From Candidatus Latescibacterota bacterium (GTDB lineage Bacteria; Krumholzibacteriota; Krumholzibacteriia; G020349025), in assembly GCA_020349025.1 (NCBI GenBank), contig CP070763.1:1109889-1143250 (forward strand): a stretch of DNA of 33,362 nucleotides, in the 5' to 3' direction. Made by a program: the position numbers and the translations under genes. The notes beneath the pieces were generated by a model. It did no database searches, had not been told where the DNA came from, and worked only from the letters and a program-made list of their open reading frames with translations. Positions 31,789 through 33,362 of the stretch are shown here, piece after piece; position 1 is the stretch's first letter, and every line of letters starts with the position of its first letter.

Positions 31789-32517
31789 ATGTCACGCCAC
31801 GCGCTCGCAGCAGGATGTGCGGGGCTGCTCCTGGGGATTCTGGGATGCGGGGGGACGAGTGGGACTCTTCAGCACCCCCTGACCAACCAGCTGGATCCCG
31901 GCTACGACGCGCTCACCATCAAGACACTCGCGGCACTGCCGTTCGCGAGTGACGTCGCCGAAGACGAAGACCCGGATCAGATCGCGGCGGGAATGCTGGA
32001 ATCGAAGTTCTACCCGGAGCTCAACCGCAGCAGCGGTTTCACGATTCTCCCCGCCTCCGAGGTAGGGCGCGTAATCGAGGAAGAGGGCATGAGCGATCGG
32101 ATGCGCTCCTTCTACAGGAACTGGATCTCCGACCAGCAAGACACCGACGAGCAATTCCTGCGTGACGTCGCCGACCGTTTGGAGGTGCACGCGATCGTCG
32201 TGGGTGCGGTCGACGTCTGGTACCAGGAGCCGGTCGACATCACGCAGGAGGGGAAGGCGCGCACACAGGTGGGCGTGCTCATTGGCCTCTTCGAGGGTTC
32301 GAGCGGCAAGCGCTTGTGGTTGGGTCGCGACGAGAACTACAAAGACGCCGTGCGCTACCCGGGTCCCGGACAGCTCAGCTCGTCGCAGATCGAGCGCACG
32401 CGTGAGCGCACGAACGTGCGCACCGCGGGCGGGGTGTATGCGCCGCCCGACTACAGCGAGGTCGTGGACCTCGTGGTCGACGCGCTGATTGAAGCCTTTC
32501 CGCCCGCCTCGCCCTGA
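31789..32517 (+). CDS. Lipoprotein of unknown function, possibly related to the LpoB/CsgG-type periplasmic fold
   Basis: This 242-residue protein has a lipoprotein signal peptide: AAGCAGLLLGILGC with lipobox ILGC and Cys20 as the modified residue. After a short linker comes LTIKTLAALPFASDVAEDED, a helix IAAGMLESKFYPEL and FTILPASEVGRVIEEEG. A long helical segment follows, then the strand DRLEVHAIVVGAVDVWYQEP and GVLIGLFEGSSGKRLWLGRD. An opening strand, a helix and the signature of asking whether a named factor exists outside the membrane (HAIVVGAV) are shared with CsgG/LpoB/DUF799-like envelope lipoproteins, but identity to any one family is not established. ATG 31789 has GAGGAGGG seven bases upstream. 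tadA begins 81 bases downstream on the same strand. Confidence 0.75.
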   Translation: MSRHALAAGCAGLLLGILGCGGTSGTLQHPLTNQLDPGYDALTIKTLAALPFASDVAEDEDPDQIAAGMLESKFYPELNRSSGFTILPASEVGRVIEEEGMSDRMRSFYRNWISDQQDTDEQFLRDVADRLEVHAIVVGAVDVWYQEPVDITQEGKARTQVGVLIGLFEGSSGKRLWLGRDENYKDAVRYPGPGQLSSSQIERTRERTNVRTAGGVYAPPDYSEVVDLVVDALIEAFPPASP

Positions 32518-32598
32518 GGCGCGCGAGCGCAGCTCGACCGAGTTCGTGGCAGACGCCACGGCCGCGGCGCCGGTTGCGGTTGGCACTCGAGGAGCGGG

Positions 32599-33108
32599 AT
32601 GTTCGACGTCGATCACGAGCACTGGATGCGGATCGCGCTCGACGAGGCGATGCGTGGCGCCGAGGAGGGAGAAGTTCCCGTCGGCGCTGTCGTCGTCTTC
32701 GAGGGCCGCGTCCTCGGCCGCGGCCACAACCGCACCGTGGCGACGCACGATGCCACGGCGCACGCCGAGGTGCTGGCGATCGGCGCCGCGGGCGAGGCGC
32801 TCGGCGATTGGCGTCTGGCCGGTGCCGATCTCTATGCCACGCTCGAGCCGTGTGCCATGTGTGCCGGGGCCATTCAGCTCTCGCGCCTGCGCCGTGTCAT
32901 CTTCGGGCCGCGCGATCCGAAGTTCGGCGGCTGCGGCTCGGTCGTGGACGTCTTGCAGCAGCCGCGTTTGAATCACCAGGTCGAGATCCTGGAGGGTGTG
33001 CTGGCGGATGAGAGTCGCTTCGTGTTGCGGCGTTTCTTCCAGGAGCTGCGCAAGCAGGGGCGCGAGGCGGCGGTCGTCGATCCGTTTCCCGACGATGGGG
33101 ATGCTTGA
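32599..33108 (+). CDS. tadA: tRNA-specific adenosine deaminase TadA
   Basis: This 169-residue enzyme deaminates A34 to inosine in tRNA-Arg(ACG), letting one tRNA read CGU, CGC and CGA. The zinc and catalytic residues are H55 and E57 in HAEVL, and C85 and C88 in PCAMC. N-terminal MRIALDEAMRGAEEGEVPVG, then GHNRTVATHDAT, and C-terminal GPRDPKFGGCGSVVDVL match TadA rather than a cytosine or guanine deaminase. ATG 32599 has GGAGCGGG directly upstream. The substrate tRNA gene lies 5.5 kb away at 27040, showing that both parts of the wobble system are present. A tRNA-Ser gene follows 53 bases after the stop codon. Confidence 0.96.
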   Translation: MFDVDHEHWMRIALDEAMRGAEEGEVPVGAVVVFEGRVLGRGHNRTVATHDATAHAEVLAIGAAGEALGDWRLAGADLYATLEPCAMCAGAIQLSRLRRVIFGPRDPKFGGCGSVVDVLQQPRLNHQVEILEGVLADESRFVLRRFFQELRKQGREAAVVDPFPDDGDA

Positions 33109-33123
33109 AGCGAGGACGCCGGC

Positions 33124-33152
33124 TTGGCGCACGCCCTCCCGTTTGCTACTGT
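33124..33152 (+). promoter_or_regulatory. Promoter of tRNA-Ser(GGA)
   Basis: TTGGCG (33124-33129) and TACTGT (33147-33152) with 17-bp spacing lie just before the tRNA and after the tadA stop codon. The -10 box is identical to that of the tRNA-Ser/tRNA-Arg promoter at 26806. Transcription would begin near the tRNA 5' end. Confidence 0.45.
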
Positions 33153-33161
33153 CCCCTATCG

Positions 33162-33251
33162 GGAGAGATGCGAGAGTGGCTTAATCGGCACGGTTGGAAA
33201 CCGTGTGTGCGGGAAACCGCACCGAGGGTTCGAATCCCTCTCTCTCCGCCA
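33162..33251 (+). tRNA. tRNA-Ser (anticodon GGA)
   Basis: The acceptor stem GGAGAGA/TCTCTCC, discriminator G and encoded CCA (33249-33251) match the other tRNA-Ser in the window. The anticodon stem CACGG/CCGTG holds TTGGAAA with anticodon GGA, reading UCC/UCU. A long variable arm (GTGCGGGAAACCGCAC) and T-arm GAGGG-TTCGAAT-CCCTC are present. Confidence 0.97.
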
Positions 33252-33258
33252 GTTTGAA

Positions 33259-33297
33259 ACATGCTCCCGTGTGGTGCGGGAGCATGTTGTGCCTTTC
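33259..33297 (+). terminator. Rho-independent terminator of tRNA-Ser(GGA)
   Basis: An 11-bp stem, ACATGCTCCCG (33259-33269) with CGGGAGCATGT (33277-33287), closes a 7-nt loop and is followed by TGTGCCTTTC. It begins eight bases after the tRNA CCA. Confidence 0.75.
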
Positions 33298-33362
33298 GGG
33301 CGGATTCGCCGCAGTTCGGTGGCCGCTCGCCGTATGGCCGATCGTCTCTGCTCACGCTTTTT

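Noticed and set aside
26901..33251. The two tRNA-Ser genes as possible phage attachment-site repeats
   Set aside because: The shared bases are the normal acceptor and T-arm sequences of serine tRNAs, and no integrase or phage gene lies between or beside them.

Overview
The window is a GC-rich stretch of a Gram-negative bacterial chromosome. Evidence for an outer membrane includes an OmpA peptidoglycan-binding domain, a probable beta-barrel protein, two lipoprotein-type signal sequences and several exported proteins. An FG-GAP/ASPIC surface protein ending in a FlgD-type Ig sorting domain, two membrane-anchored eukaryote-like Ser/Thr kinases (one with a TolB-like propeller) and an NTT-like transporter fused to HEAT repeats together suggest an uncultured lineage near the FCB group (Eisenbacteria or Krumholzibacteria type) or Acidobacteriota. 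That placement is inference; no 16S or ribosomal protein gene is present. No phage, transposase, integrase or CRISPR array is visible.

Layout. 1-4058: a Ser/Thr kinase cut by the window edge, then a large calcium-binding repeat protein, both on minus. 4059-4885: a long, comparatively AT-rich non-coding region with a promoter for an exported Ig-like protein (4886-5494, strong terminator). 5600-7029: two damaged-looking envelope genes, an OmpA domain without export signal and a beta-barrel protein split by a -1 frame change. 7353-10034: kinase-propeller fusion. 10401-12704: a short DUF2780-like remnant and an M13 metallopeptidase. 12832-17765: an S9 peptidase and amidohydrolase, translationally coupled, flanked by two STAS-domain proteins. 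17981-20956: two small exported proteins, a GYD-domain protein and a VIT/vWA lipoprotein gene that has lost its normal 3' end. 21277-24982: transporter-HEAT protein overlapping a tandem cyclic-nucleotide-binding-fold protein. 24984-26809: a membrane-anchored unknown and an M20 peptidase. 26901-27116: tRNA-Ser(GCT) and tRNA-Arg(ACG). 27200-30854: eIF2B-like protein, leucyl aminopeptidase and adenosine deaminase. 31049-33251: an exported unknown, a lipoprotein, tadA and tRNA-Ser(GGA).

Functional themes. Four peptidases or hydrolases of peptides (M13, S9, M20, PepA) plus an amidohydrolase and an adenosine deaminase point to peptide and nucleoside scavenging. TadA and its classical substrate tRNA-Arg(ACG) are both present. 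Signalling is represented by two Ser/Thr kinases, two STAS proteins with non-canonical phosphorylation sites and a double cNMP-fold protein. The most distinctive unit is the transporter-HEAT/double-cNMP operon; the most informative irregularities are the vWA, OmpA and beta-barrel genes, each of which looks truncated or shifted.
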